A DNA stretch of 64,000 bases from Rostrohypoxylon terebratum. Taxonomy: Eukaryota; Ascomycota; Sordariomycetes; Xylariales; Hypoxylaceae. The stretch covers positions 124,001 to 188,000 of the forward strand of contig MU385899.1 of the NCBI GenBank assembly GCA_022497145.1, written 5' to 3'. The position numbers and the translations under genes were made by a program. Positions 10,984 to 23,263 of the stretch are shown one piece after another. The number at the start of each line of letters is the position of its first letter. Positions within the stretch are counted from its first letter, which is position 1. A model generated the notes under the pieces. It was not told the origin of the DNA. It saw only the letters and a list, made by a program, of their open reading frames with translations, and made no database searches.

Positions 10984-12989
10984 CTTGGGATGTTGGGTGG
11001 TTCTAATAGATTGTAATAAAGTGCTAGGTTATCGTTCAGGTTGCTGGTACGTGTGTGAGAATACTGTGACTGCTGTTGAAAAGGTTGACAAAAAAAGGAT
11101 TGAAGAAGTACGGTGCGGCGTGTGGGCCTCTTATATGAAGTGAAAGCAGGCTCTGCTTGCTTGTTGTTTCGACATTTTCTTCAGTTTACCTTAGAATGTC
11201 ATCATCGATAATCTCGATCAGAAGTCATAGCTTCTTGTGTTTGTCAAGTTACATGTATACCTTCCACGACACGATTGAATCACACCCAATCAATACAAAC
11301 AACGGGGCTGCATACGTGGGAATCTAGTCTCTTACTTCATCCATCGTCATCACCCCTGATTTAGGAAGGGCTATCCTAAATGGACAGTCTCGAAGAGGCT
11401 TACCGGGTCATCTACCCGGATAGAATAAAGTCAAAGGTCTCTAGCGCTTGAGCCATCTGTGGCTATCCGTCCTAGCGGTCCCGAGTCTACATGTGAGACA
11501 TGTACATTCGTGTACCTACCGGATGTTTGCGCCTGTGGAATGGTACTTTCATGTACTTCAAAGGTTATTTGAAGTCTCGTGGCTCATCCTCTGGCGTCAT
11601 AACCGAGGACTAAGTATGTAGAATTGTGGCGGCCATCTCCAAATAGTTACCGGTGAATGGGCTGAATGCGTAGAATGACGATTTGTGGAGAGTTAAGAGG
11701 AGAAGAGAGTCCGTACATTTCGTCTGACGTACGTAACATACAAGGTATTATGAAGTGAATCTGAATCAACTATTGCCGGTATCCGCGGGGAGATTTCGCA
11801 ATCCTTCGTTGTATGTACCTAGGTATGTAGGTATGTAGGTATTTGAGAGAATGAAGAGAACATTGAAAGAAGTACAGATCTCTCCCCTTCCGGACCAGAT
11901 TGGGCTGGTATTGGTTGGAATTGTGGCTAGTGACACTTTGAGGTTTCACAATGTGGCGCTTCCCCAGCTCTCTAGCCTCACACGCCCCATATAATGCCGT
12001 CATAGACTTTTTGCTCCTAAATCATCGAATTCTTCAAGGTTCTTTTTGCTTTTCAAGGTTCCTTTAGATGGGGTCTGATGACAAGGAAGGCCCTATGCAC
12101 ACCCTGGTGTATGAGTAAACTTTCTACTGGAAAAATGGTTTCAGACCTTTCCTTTTCCTTTTCCTTTCCAACACAACAATCTCACTGCCTCACTGGCCCT
12201 CACTTCACCCTCTTGACCTCTTTTCTCCTTTCTTTTTTCTATGTACCTAGTACCTACGGAGTAGTTCTCGTCAAATCTAACTCCCACTATGGATGTTCCA
12301 TTTGATCTGTGAGTGATTACAAGAAAGGCTCTAGTCGAGCTGTCAAGGTACAGTGATAGCTGAACCAAAAGTCCTTTTTCCCTTAATGAACCTCGGTCGG
12401 CAGGATGCTACGTAGCCTACAGTTGATCGAGTCACCGAATTCTAGCCGAATTCTAGTACTTTCTCTCTTCTATACGCATAGATCGCATGGTATAGTATAA
12501 TAAAGCCTCACGGGAATGTTAGGTACCTTCGTGTCCCCGAAGATGCTGGGATCAAGAGAGTCGGTGTGCTTGTGCCCAAGCGAGGTCGGTACCTACATTA
12601 CCTACATTACATCGAGAATGTGGCCATTGGTATCCCCTTACTAATTGAAGTTAGGTAATTGTCAACACGGATAATGTTGTTATGTGTCAATAGCAGTATC
12701 ATCAATTGAAGAGACCTGATCTTCACCATTGCTTATGTAACATGTCCGCTTCAAAGTAAAGACACTCGGGAGAAAAGAACGTACTGAAGAAAATGCCTCA
12801 AATCCAAAAATAACTGAGTCTCGGTCAGAGCTGTCGGCTGAACTGCTTCTCGATGGTCTCAACCGTTGAATTTGATCTGCGAGCCTCACAGGACAATCAG
12901 AAGCGGGTCCATATAGAAGAGCGTGTTGGCTGGCGATGCCTTTTTCCATCTAGAGAAATCGGATACAAAGGTATGGATGATGCGAAGTC
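10984..12989. other. Divergent 2.0 kb spacer (repeat protein / ankyrin protein)
   Basis: No convincing coding exon. A TATATAA-like element on the minus strand at 11131-11138 lies about 150 bases before the repeat-protein ATG. One CCCCT stress-type element is at 11353-11357. A ACCTAGGTATGTAGGTATGTAGGT run is near 11817-11838 (spacer motif). Confidence 0.55.
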
Positions 12990-15563
12990 ATGGATCCGCT
13001 CTCGATCATCGCCAGCACGATAGCTCTCGCCCAAGCAATCAGGGGGATTGCAAAAGGGGTCCATTTCCTTCGCTCTTTAGGCCATATACCCCTCGAGTAC
13101 AGTGGCCTGCTAAACGAGCTTTCAACGTTACAAGCATCTGCTGAGCAGGTCCAGGCAGTGCTTCAAGAGCTTGAAAGTCCATCCAGTGCAAATTTAGATC
13201 CTAAATTCCAAGATTTCGACCTCAGTATCCTCGTATCTTTAAAAGATGACTTGGCTCAAACAACCGAGGATTTCGACGCCCTATGCGGTCGGCTAAAGGC
13301 ACCGAAAAGACAAAGACAAGCACGCAAATCTAACGACGAAAAATCCGTTTCGAAGTGGAGATGGGAAAAGGAGAAATATAACATTACAAGACTTCAACAG
13401 AAGTCTAGGCGCATTAGGCAAGAGTTAGGTCTATGTTTCGCAGCCCTCGCCACTTCTCAGGCGTAAGCACACATCGATTTCCACTGGTACAACGCCAATC
13501 TGACGACATCCAGTTATCGGAATACTAAGTTTACTATCAGCATACAGGAAGCACTGTATGCCTCGACGCGAAATATCACATTGCTTCAAAAACAATGTAA
13601 TCTGGCTCGAGAAGAAAACTGGGAACTCCACAGAGAGCTTCAAGGCTCTATTGCCCAACTCAACCAACACCTAGCAAAGACCACTGCTAAACCTGCAGCC
13701 CATCTCAACAGTTATACTTTGACTCCTATGGTGTGCTTCCAAGCTTGTCTCGTTCCGACTTGCTCATCCGCTTGCAAGTGCGGTTGTCATCTACTCAAAC
13801 GTTTGCGATCACCAAGCTGGCTTAGTCACTTGATCGGCAATCTATTCCTAGAGTATAATACGATACCGCTCGTCCAGCCGGTCAAGTGCGATGTGGTTAC
13901 TTGTAAGGCAAAGTTGCCGTCATCTTTTCGGTTATACTATGCTTTTCCTCGGTGGTTTTTAGGACGTTCGATCGAACTCGCCGCTTCTTGGTCTAGCCTT
14001 ACTGGGTCTGGCTCATCCCTCCATCTTCGGGTTCCTAGGGTACTGATGGAACATGGAATATGGTCTGCTATAAGATTCGGCGACATGCGTTGGATTCAGG
14101 TTCAGATGGCGAAGAAAAATGTACTCCCTACGGATGTTGGTAGTTCGGGGATGTCGCTTGCTATAGTAAGATATGACTTCAGTTATAGGTGCAGGGTAAT
14201 TAATTGTCTTGCAGGTTGCTCTCGGTTATAGACAGTTTGAAATGGCTCGATATTTTATCCAGAAGGGCTGCGACATTCATGCGAAAGATATGTTTGGTCG
14301 GTACGTAAATTATCATCACTCAACCTTGTGGATAGCATTTAGTAACAAATCCATACCAGGACAGTGCTTACGCAAGTCAAGAAAGCCGTAGCGGATATTA
14401 ACAACCCACCGGAAGATCTGCAAGCATTGGAAGAAATTTTATCGCTATTGGAATTGGATACACCTTGGTACCTTGATGCTGTGAATGACAAGGTCGATCC
14501 TCTTCTTTCGCCAGACCTAGCTAATCTGAACCGTCTAGATGACTGTGGGTTCGCGCCTCTGCACTGGGCTATATGGAAGGAAGATAGGGACTTGGTCCTT
14601 TCTTTCTTAGAAGCCGGAGCAGAGCCGAACCTCATGACTTCGGTCGGCGCAACGCCCCTCACCTTGGCTGTCAACGCGGACCTCATTGATATCGTTGAAT
14701 TACTTCTAAATCATGGAGCGGACGTCGATTTCAGCGACCCAGGTAGTGGGGAAAGGGCAATCTGCGGGGCGTTTAAGAACCCACAAATGTTACGGTTACT
14801 TCTAGACCACAAGGCATGTGTCACTTCTGTCAACAAAGATTTTGGGTCGGAAACACCACTTGACAGAGCAGCAAGTTACTACCATGACTGGGTATTTGAT
14901 GAGGAACGCCGAATGATATGGGCAGAATCTTTGTCCTGCCTCATCGGTGCCGGGCTCGATATCAACAATCAAGAAAACCCACGGCGGATAGCTCCTATCA
15001 TGAATACACTTTGGAATCGGAACGCCATTCTTCTCGACTTACTTATCAGTGCAGGGGCTCGACTTGATATCGTGGACATCTACCAGGAAGGCGTGTTGCA
15101 TTACGCGGCGGTATCAAGCCCCGAGTGTATCGAAATTCTCCGACGCGCCCAGATCGATTCTATAGACCCAGATAGACCCAACGACAACGGTGAAACTCCA
15201 ACGGACTATATGACTCAGCGGATGTACACGCCCGATGACGAGCTCGATCCCGGGGTCCTGCCTGTCAAGTACGATGAGTTTTGGGCATTTCAACAGCTCA
15301 TCGATGAGATCCGTGCACGGCATGCTGAGAAGAAACGATTGGTCCTAACAGATACCAAGAACAGTGAAGGAGGTCTCGAGATGGGCGTCAGGCCAGGCGA
15401 ATCCTCGAAAAGTGTTATCTCAGATAGTAATAGTAGTGTTGCTGAGTACTGGGTTAGTAGTCGGATGCCTATGCTGGAGAGCGGAGAAGGTGGCATAGTC
15501 CGTGCTAGTTCCGATTGCGGCGAGTACGAGGAATTTTTTGACTCCTTGAGCTTCTGCAATTAG
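12990..15563 (+). CDS. HeLo-like/STAND-type N-terminal domain protein with C-terminal ankyrin repeats
   Basis: Four exons (12990-13462, 13541-14165, 14215-14300, 14360-15563) join to 795 residues; all introns are GT..AG with frame continuity. Residues 1-150 start MDPLSIIASTIALAQAI, the signature of the fungal N-terminal domain found on STAND/NLR-like proteins and related to HeLo-like death-effector domains. A charged helical segment (about 95-215) follows and is predicted coiled coil by heptads. A cysteine cluster ending KCGCH lies near 222-242. Ankyrin units start near 367 (GYRQFEMARYFIQKG) and are clearest at 455-620 (GFAPLHWAI, GATPLTLAV, ETPLDRAA). No Walker A/B or NACHT/NB-ARC domain is present, so it is not a complete NLR. 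Such proteins may act in heterokaryon incompatibility or immunity-like signalling; that is inference. Confidence 0.85.
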
Positions 15564-16116
15564 AAAAGGTTGTCTTGCGGTCGCGCGGATGGTGGAACAA
15601 ATCAATACTAACAAATATGTTTACAGCTAGCTGATTGATTGGGCATCAAATATCCCTGTAGGATGTTAACCCTACAATTGCTGGTTCTCATTGAATTACG
15701 TTGGGTCTCAGAGAAGATAGCTGGGACAGGTGAGCGCATAGACGGTGACCAAGCGATGGCTCTGTTCTCCGACTATTCCTTGATCATACCTTTTTCCAAT
15801 CTTCGGGATTTTAAGTTTCTTTCGCTTCAAGTCAATTTAAATATTAGATGGTTCAAATAAATCAAAATTACATTTCGTTATGCTGGGTATCGTTATAGTT
15901 GATATGAATACATGCCCAACTCCAAAGAATAGCGCCGAACGGTATATGAAAGTACCTGACTAAGCCAATGTAGCCTATATCCCCGACGTCAAAATTACCC
16001 TGTGGATTACCTAGTACGTAAACTAAGAAATTTTCGTCACCCAGGAAGGAACGCCGAGTCGAAAATGAATGATTAATATATCACACAGCGCAGAGTATAA
16101 TCTTTAGAACAGGCGC
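15564..16116. other. Convergent 3' spacer (ankyrin protein / MARVEL protein)
   Basis: AT-rich spacer between two gene ends. The 73-codon frame at 15639-15860 shows no family features. Nothing else is seen. Confidence 0.6.
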
Positions 16117-16688
16117 TTAGACACGAGTCCTGTACCAAGTGCGGCGGCGATAGGCGCGGGTCTGCTTCTCACGGACCCAGAGGAGGCCGATGATGGCCGA
16201 AACCAGCCAGCAGATGGCGGACAGGAAGGAAAATGCGATGACGGCTTTCCACTTGCCGCATTGGTCGCCGTGGCGGAAGGAGACGTTGCCCCAGTCGAAG
16301 ACGCTTCCGCAGGTGCCGTGCAGGTACTGCCCGAGATGTTAGTATGTGTTCCAAGTTTTATGTACCGTTGGTACTATTCCGTGTAATGTCACGGTCGTGG
16401 GGGGGGGGGGCTTACGTTAACGAGGAGGCCGAAGGCGGCGAACCAGCAGAGGGAGATGATGATGTCGATGGGCCAGTGGGTGAAGCTGCCGGCGAAGGGG
16501 AAGAGCCAGACGATGGAGAGGAAGATGGCGAGGGCGGCGATCACCTCGGTGTAGATGAAGCGGCCCTGGTCCCAGCTGCTGGTGTGGTGGACGTCGTGCA
16601 GGTACCTGCCGTTGATGCCGGCGACGATGGCGCCGAAGGCTAGCTCCGCTAGGCGGAGGATCATGGAGAAGATGTCCATCAGAATCAT
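16117..16688 (-). CDS. MARVEL-domain four-helix membrane protein
   Basis: Two exons on the minus strand, 16688-16416 and 16326-16117, give 160 residues. Four hydrophobic segments are visible: near residues 5-25 (ILRLAELAFGAIVAGI), 46-66 (YTEVIAALAIFLSIVWLF), 72-92 (WPIDIIISLCWFAAFGLLV) and 119-141 (VIAFSFLSAICWLVSAIIGLL). A loop with two Cys (GTCGSVFDWGN, DQCGKWK) lies between helices 3 and 4, as in fungal MARVEL proteins of 150-180 residues. The C-terminus is basic (RRRTWYRTRV). MARVEL proteins organise membrane microdomains and vesicle traffic; no specific partner can be named. The intron 16327-16415 begins GTAAG and runs straight into a 12-C tract (plus-strand G tract 16399-16410). Confidence 0.88.
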
Positions 16689-19600
16689 TTTGGCGACAGG
16701 TTGATAATGCTGACCCTTTGTTGAAAATTTACGGATTTGGTAGTATGCAAGAGTACTGGGTACGTAGTGGATGGGTGGTCTAAAAAATCCGGGAGACGAA
16801 TTTCGAGATCAAAGAGATGGGCATTTTATAATATCTTTCGGGCATCTGATCAGGTACTTATCGACATCTCGAACTAACCAGTCTGACTCATGCTGCTCAT
16901 GGCTCGAGTTAATCATGACGCCTCCCGCACTTACATGCTTCATAATAATTAGCCAGGCCAAGCCGCAAAGGCAGGTTGATTAGGTAGGCTGGCTGGCTGG
17001 GTAGGCCCCTGGCTAGGTTGACGCCAAACAGCCCGAACAAAGCCAATTGATCACATTGGCTACAGATCGCCGCCACAAATCAGGATTCTGAACATCCCGT
17101 TAAAACTATGCAGTAATAATAATAACGGGCTTTCGATGGCGTTCGCGTAGCTAGAGATCGGTCAATCACCCCAGCATCGACGCAGAGGGAAAACGCCCTC
17201 TCGAGATCTCGCAAGGCGTTGACCAAAGCGCAAGCCAATCCGGGCAAAACCTTGAAGCGTCATGTGGACCGACAACCAAGGGTTTTCGCGGTTGTGACGG
17301 GCCAGCTCGTTCGAGAGAACCTACGTGGGAAGCCGGGGCCAACCAGATCACCGGGCTTGTGTGCCTCGACCGCGTGTTGTGTTGTCAGGCCTCATTGCAT
17401 GGGACAGCATCGATGAGGTCATGGAAATTTCTTTACGCTAAAATTTTATTACGGAGTAAACGCTCTAGAACTTTAAAACCCTTGCATCACCTAGTGCTTA
17501 CGTAAATGCTCGGGGCTGGGCGGTCCAGTGCCCCGCGCCCCGCTGCGGGAGGAGAATTACTTACGTAAGGTGGCTGAATTCAGAGTTCGCGTGGGACTTT
17601 TTTGACTTTCAGATTTGACCCTTGTTGAATTTAGTCTCGAATTCTCCTCCTTAATCACCATTACACCGATGATGCCTGAATAGCGAATAAGAAGCGGCAA
17701 ACGAGTTTGAGTTTGGGGATTCAAAATGACGTAATGGTCGACATCATCCAGCACGGACTACGCCAGGGCTACGACTCGAAGCCTCGACTCAGCAGCGGAT
17801 TTAGCGTGTTAGGAGAAGCGCGAAGCGCGAGGGATGGCATCAGGGTTTCCCGCCTCGATATTACGTTGTACTCCGATCGTCGACATCAAAACTCCGGGGT
17901 GTGTGATACTCGCAGATCACACGCGTGGAGGGAATGCTATGAAACCAACCTTGGAATTCACCTAGGTGAGGATAAGCCGTGAGCACGTGTTGAAGGCCAA
18001 GTTTTCATTGGCCGAAGTCGTACGTTTGGGGCAATACCCTTCATCCTTTGGGATCTAAGATGATTGCGGATATCTTGTGATAATGCTTAGTCATCGAAAT
18101 ATCCGCCTGAACTCATCTCTTATTTCCATGATCACCAATGAAGCTTGGTTGAGAAGTATTAAACCTGATAACATGATTTTGTTCCAATATGAGGAGATGA
18201 AGCATATCTGTGTTCTGTGTCAAAGCAACCGTTTGTCCCTTGAAGACTAGATACTTTAGAGTTTCAATAGATATACTCGGAAAATTACATAATATCTGAC
18301 TAATACACCAGCTCTCGCTGTCAATGACCAGAAGACAGAGGATTCGCTCCCCAACGAAACCATTGAAATGAAATAGAGATAGGGATATGAAAGAATGATG
18401 ATACATTTAGTGAACTCTCTTCTCTCATTTGTCTAAGTTCATCGTATCAGGGGTCAGGGTTAGGGTTATGGGCATTGGGGTAAGGGTTGTTGTGTAACTC
18501 TTTAGCTTACATAATGTGATTATTCCCTGAGAACGCATACGCGATATGTTCAATCGCACATTTTGTGATACACTACTAGGTAGTATTACAATACAAAGTT
18601 TCAACAAGCGCGTGATTCTTTGGTGGAATCGGGTAAGTTTAGTTGTAGATGAGTGTGGTTAATAGTCAACCTTGGAAAGTGCGGTCTACCTAGGTACCTA
18701 GGTATGGTTCCCCCTTTTTATCGTTCTAACCTCAGTCTTCAATTCTTGGAAATACAATATTAGATTAGATTTCTAGATATCCGCTTAAGCCTACTTGGGG
18801 AACTACCTATGTGTCCAATTTGGGTGATAAATGAAGTCAGCTGATTATTTTTTCCCCGTTGCTAAGCAATGGATGTTAGGCAGTCGAGTGAACAAAAAGG
18901 GGTATCGATGGAGTTTGCGCTCTTACGTTTATGTTTAGGTACGGATTAGCCGAGAACATTCAAAGCATGTTGAAGAGGCGTTCAATTGCATCTCAATGAT
19001 ATGATATTGTCCGTCTATCTACTAGGTAGGTACTTACTGTAGTCATCCTACCGGTCATCGTACCAGGTTCCTAGAGGAATTTTGGTGGTTGGCCCGCGCA
19101 ATTCCTGGTACCATGTCTCCTTCACTTCACTGTTTGGTTGAGACTTGGATTTACATAGGTATATTCCAAGATCTCAACGGCAATGTCAATCTACCATCAA
19201 GATGAAGAGTGTTGTTAGTCAAAGGTGGCGTGAAATTTCTGAGCGAAAGATCTATATTTTCAAGGTGCCAAGAAGTACGTAAACCTATAGTAATAGACTA
19301 CCAAGTCAACATGCTTAAGTGGCATGTTCCTTTCTGTTTCTTACATGATGGTGCTGAGTGTTGTGCATCTCTAACACCGCCAATGGAAGTTTGCCAATCC
19401 TGCTTTTCACGGGGACGACTTCGTCCACCAAGAGATAGGGGTTAAGGGGTCAACACCCTCTGAGCTCAGCCAACTAAACTCGGGATCGTCCGAATGACCA
19501 CCAGATTCAACGCGTATTACATGCAATATAACCAATGTTGTATAATGCTCTTATTCCTCTGCCAATGTAACTGACGGAGTCAAGTTATCCTTGCCAATAC

Positions 19601-20979
19601 CATTCACTTCATATATGATGACAGCATATATGAGCAGATGCAGGAATTTGTAAGTCGGAGTTGTCGAACCGAATTTTATATCCAGCCAGCGCAATATGCG
19701 CCTTCATAATAACTTATTTCGCTGACGCATTCGCGGCGTATGAGAATTCAATCAACAATGGCGCACGGAGGTCACGATGCTACGGCCATGGGAGTCGCAT
19801 TTCGGGGAGTCGGCCGTACTCACACAACTTACCATCAGAGCTCAGACAAACCAAAATGTAGGGTGGGAAGTACGGGGACTTGAATTGTTCCACGTAAGAA
19901 CGAGAAGTAAGGAATTGAGTGCTTTTGTCATGATTGGACTTCTTCCTCGTCCCGATTTTACGCCAGTCTGAAACGGGAAACATTCCTCAGGGTTTCAGCT
20001 GATAAGGTGTGACTGTTGGACGAACTACGCCAACCGAAAATGATCGAGTCCAAGTATCCCGGAATAGTCGAAAGCCTCCTGTGGCGAGGAGAGATGAAGC
20101 GCTAACGGCCAGGGTGGGAAGTCAATAAGTGGTGCAACTTCCTAATCCAGATCGGATGACGCGGGTAAGTGAGCTGCTTTCGGAAGCTGAAATATAGGCG
20201 GGACGGTAGTAATATTGGCTCTAGACGTCCGAGTCGCCCATAAATGACGGTTTTCGAAGAAACTCAATGGCTACTCTTCTCATGGTGCCCGCTGACTTCT
20301 GCCGAGGCTTTCTGGTGACCAGACGTACATACTCTGTTTATTGAAAATCCCATTGGCAGACGACGGCGACGAGAGAAAACGCCACAAATGTGAGAAGGAA
20401 AGACGGATATCCCTTGATAGGACATCCGGATCACAAATATAGGGACACTCGGGCGCGGATGCGTGACGCAGTTTCGAAAAAAGTAAGAAGCACCAGTTCG
20501 GTACCGGCAGGGGGGTCGCTGCAATGTGACTAGATACAGCACTGACTGTAAAAGATTGAGCAATAAGAGCCAATACCGATATTCGAGCTGTGGGTATTCT
20601 ATGCTCTGTATTCTAAGAAGTGGGTGGTGCCTATTCGTGGTTGTGGAAAAATGGGGCGTGTAAGTGAGGCGAACCATTACATCCCTTGTGTATATATGCA
20701 CCTACCAGACCACATTCGCATTCGGGACGAAGGTATGGCAGGCCAGACGACTTAAACACACGGCTGTCAAAGCCTCTCCTGCACATCAAGAGCGGTGTGA
20801 GAATATAACATAGCAGAATCCTCTGGAGGAATTGCGCTGCTGCCAAATATTCGGCTATACGCTTGCGCGGCGCAACAGTCGTTGGGCTTCTCCCATAAAT
20901 ACTTGTCTCGACGGGTTTCGTGCTGACCTTGTCCATTTCCTTCGAGCGATTCCTCTTTCGACCGGCACACGCTCGAAAG
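16689..20979. other. 4.3 kb gene-poor spacer
   Basis: No gene supported. It includes the MARVEL promoter, a GC-richer patch at 17150-17420 without sustained frame, an 83-91 codon frame at 17707-17982 with no recognisable family, a telomere-like TTAGGG-related run at 18454-18489 and tandem ACCTAGGT motifs at 18687-18704. Confidence 0.5.
18454..18489 (+). repeat. Short interstitial telomere-like run
   Basis: CAGGGTTAGGGTTATGGG followed by TTGGGGTAAGGGTT; only two perfect TTAGGG-type units, the rest degenerate. Too short to be a telomere remnant with confidence. Confidence 0.35.
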
Positions 20980-21496
20980 ATGGCATCCCTTCCCATGAAC
21001 AAATATTGGATTCCGCATCTAGATATCCATAAAAAAGTCATTACCCAGGAGCTCCAATACTATCTGGGGCCGGACGCTACCGTTAGACCGTACACCAGAG
21101 AAGTATGACGATCACGACGACGCTCTGCGATAAGTACATTGACCGATTTGCTTTTTTTTTTTAGGGAGAAGATGGGTTTCTCATCACGACGCCCGGTGCA
21201 TGCTTAACGGACGTAAGCCGTGACCGCTTACCACGAGCTCGCTTCGCCAATTAACCTGCGTCCAGGAACAAATAGACGACATCTGCTTGAAGTCGAAGGA
21301 AATGTGGGAGAAGCAGGCTGCAGCCCGCTCGCAATTGAATCCCGAAAAACCGTTGAAACGACCATTGCACCAGCCAGTTTTAATCTCGAAGGGTTCTGGA
21401 GAAGGATCGAAGCGCAGAGGAAAAGATCGAAGAAGCCACCACATTTCCCGACGGCCATACGACGACAAGAAAGGAGGCGAGTCATCCCGAAAGTGA
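20980..21496 (+). CDS. Small conserved fungal protein of unknown function (133 aa)
   Basis: Three short exons, 20980-21102, 21165-21212 and 21266-21496, join in frame to 133 residues. Introns 21103-21164 (ten-T tract before TTTAG) and 21213-21265 start GTATGA and GTAAGC and have TGAC/TAAC-like branch sites. The start at 20980 (MASLPMNKYW) was taken over the in-frame Met five codons later. The reading contains the blocks ITQELQYYLGPDATVRPYT, GEDGFLITTPGACLTDEQI and KSKEMWEKQAAARSQ, ending in a Lys/Arg/Ser-rich tail. I recall this block order from many filamentous fungal hypothetical proteins, some carrying unsupported automatic names, so I give no function. There is no signal peptide or membrane segment; the basic tail may bind nucleic acid. 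It is convergent with TEN1. Confidence 0.72.
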
Positions 21497-22587
21497 TGTT
21501 TAGCAGAGACTCGCGAACTGTCTGGGGATGTGGCGGCCCTGGAGATCGCCGATGTAACGCAACTGAATGTGTGCCTGTCAGACAGAGGCGGGAACACAGG
21601 TCAAGGGAAGTCGAAAGGCGCACGTCCCACGACCAAGCGGGCCTTGGGCGGCTCTCAGGTTAGTCAAGGGCGGTCGAGGTTGGTCGGGAATGGATTGTCT
21701 GAGATTGATAGCTGCAGGTGGGAATCGTCCTCCAGCGAGGGATTGCCATCTGGCATTGCTGAAGCCTCTGTGGATCCGCAAGATTGAAAGACGATAGTTC
21801 AATGGTTGTCTGCATGAGCGCTCAACCTACCGCAACAGGCCGAAGAAGCTTAAGCTCTTTTTGGCGAGACCTAATCCCAATTGGCTTGTTTCCAAGCACT
21901 CACCCTGCGGTTCTGTGCATGTCATGCAGAAGTCGTGCGGGTAATATGGTCCAAGACATCTAGAGTCGAGACAATTAGGTAGATATAAGGCTTTGATATA
22001 GCTCCTTTTGTTTATTCGGCCTAGCTACCAATCAAAGTAGCTTTTCCGTCTGGCCAACGACTTTTCTCACATTTCCAGGTCCTGGAGGTCGCGGCCAGCC
22101 GAGAGCGGAGTTTCTATGAAGCAGAGTCGCACCGGAAATCGATCGGAGCTTATCTCTGGGAGAGAAAGCCACCTTTCACAGACCTTGGTTTTTTTTTTCT
22201 TGCTGAGTTGGCATACAACCGGGGTAATTGCGGTAGTTCTTGGCGAAGGTTGCGAATGCTTGCAGCCCGTAGCCCATCATCAATAACCTCAACAGGCCAT
22301 CACCCCGTATATCTGCATTGGTTTTGCAGCGAAGTTGCGTCAGAAAGTATCTTGCGGTGAGCATCATCATAATCGACGATGTAATGGTACCAAATAATGA
22401 ACGGTCGCTACTAGTGATTCGTCTCCTAAATGAATCAAGTTGTACCCAATAATCAAGATATATATATTTTTATAGCTTAGGATGACCTAAGCGAAATGGA
22501 CGGTTACCTTTTCTTTTCTGAATGTGCGCAGTTTTCAAAATCATGAACAGAACTTGTCAAGCTCCCAATGGCATGCATCGCATCCAT
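21497..22587. other. Convergent 1.1 kb spacer before TEN1 3' end
   Basis: The 3' flank of the small conserved gene and of TEN1. The frames at 21530-21797 lie in the presumed 3' UTR and have no family features. A poly-T run and short A/T-rich tracts (around 22190 and 22460) are all that is visible. Confidence 0.5.
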
Positions 22588-23263
22588 TTATTTGGTTTCT
22601 GCAAGACGGTCTCCTTGGGATATCTCCACCCTCCGTGTGGATGTGGATGTGGATGTGGACGAGGATTTAAAAGGAACTTCTGCGTCGTCCACTTTATCAG
22701 AAGCAAATGATTCTTTATATGAGGGGAGATCCAGGTCCTCGGCGGTCCAGATTAAAAGAGCCTGTACTGTAGCGGTCGATGAATCCTGTGGTTGTAATGA
22801 TCTAGTCATGCCGATTGAGCCACCGGTAACGTATCCTATTACATGGACCCAATGTCCTACTTCTACATGCTCAAATTTGAGGTTCTCGAGAACAAGTTTG
22901 GTGTCGACAGAGACCGAAACCCTAGGGCCATTGAGGCCATACCCTAGTGATAGGGTAGCCTTATGAGTATTATAACCAGTTACGCTGATGATATGATTAG
23001 CACATGTATCCTAATAGGAAAACCTAGGAGAATCAGTCGTTCAGTTGCCCACAGGGTTTTGAGAAGCTATCATCATTATAAAGAAACGGCATTCAATATA
23101 GGGTATAGGAATTTCGGGAATAGAGGATAGTTAAATTGACCTAGAAATACACAAGATGAGTGAAGGCGTGGTCTTACCATCCTAAGAACCTAACCTTCTC
23201 TCCGTTATGGAGATAGACTTCTTCGAGTAAACATCTCTTGGAAGGAAGAGGTCCGTTTGACAT
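22588..23263 (-). CDS. ten1: CST-complex telomere-capping protein Ten1
   Basis: Two exons on the minus strand, 23263-23178 and 22984-22588, give 160 residues. The 193-nt intron starts GTAAGA and ends ATCATCAG with a GCTAAT branch site, and it rejoins VRFLG to CVTGYNT. This restores the first OB-fold strands. The protein starts MSNGPLPSKRCLLEEV, the fungal Ten1 opening. It continues with KATLSLGYG, VSVDTKLVLENLK, VEVGHWVHVIGYV and VQALLIWTAEDLDL, the strand order of the single OB fold. The last 45 residues are a Ser/Thr/Asp-rich tail with a (ST)n run, likely disordered. Ten1 binds Stn1 and caps telomeric single-stranded DNA in the Cdc13/CTC1-Stn1-Ten1 complex in the nucleus. Length is slightly above the usual 120-150. 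It is divergent from SNF7. Confidence 0.85.

Noticed and set aside
12680..12949. 89-codon minus-strand frame
   Set aside because: Lies in the promoter of the ankyrin gene; composition unremarkable, no homologous features and no splice partners.
17707..17982. 91-codon plus-strand frame (ATG at 17731 gives 83 codons)
   Set aside because: Protein-like composition but isolated, unrecognised, and without supporting exons or leader; left as unsupported.
18454..18489. Telomere remnant at a fusion point
   Set aside because: Only two perfect TTAGGG-type units; chance is likely, and the nearby TEN1 gene is not evidence for it.
21220..21663. 147-codon plus-strand frame and its opposite-strand frames
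   Set aside because: Overlaps exon 3 of the small conserved gene in another frame; the spliced frame explains the region better.
22568..22966. 132-codon plus-strand frame
   Set aside because: Antisense shadow of TEN1 exon 2.
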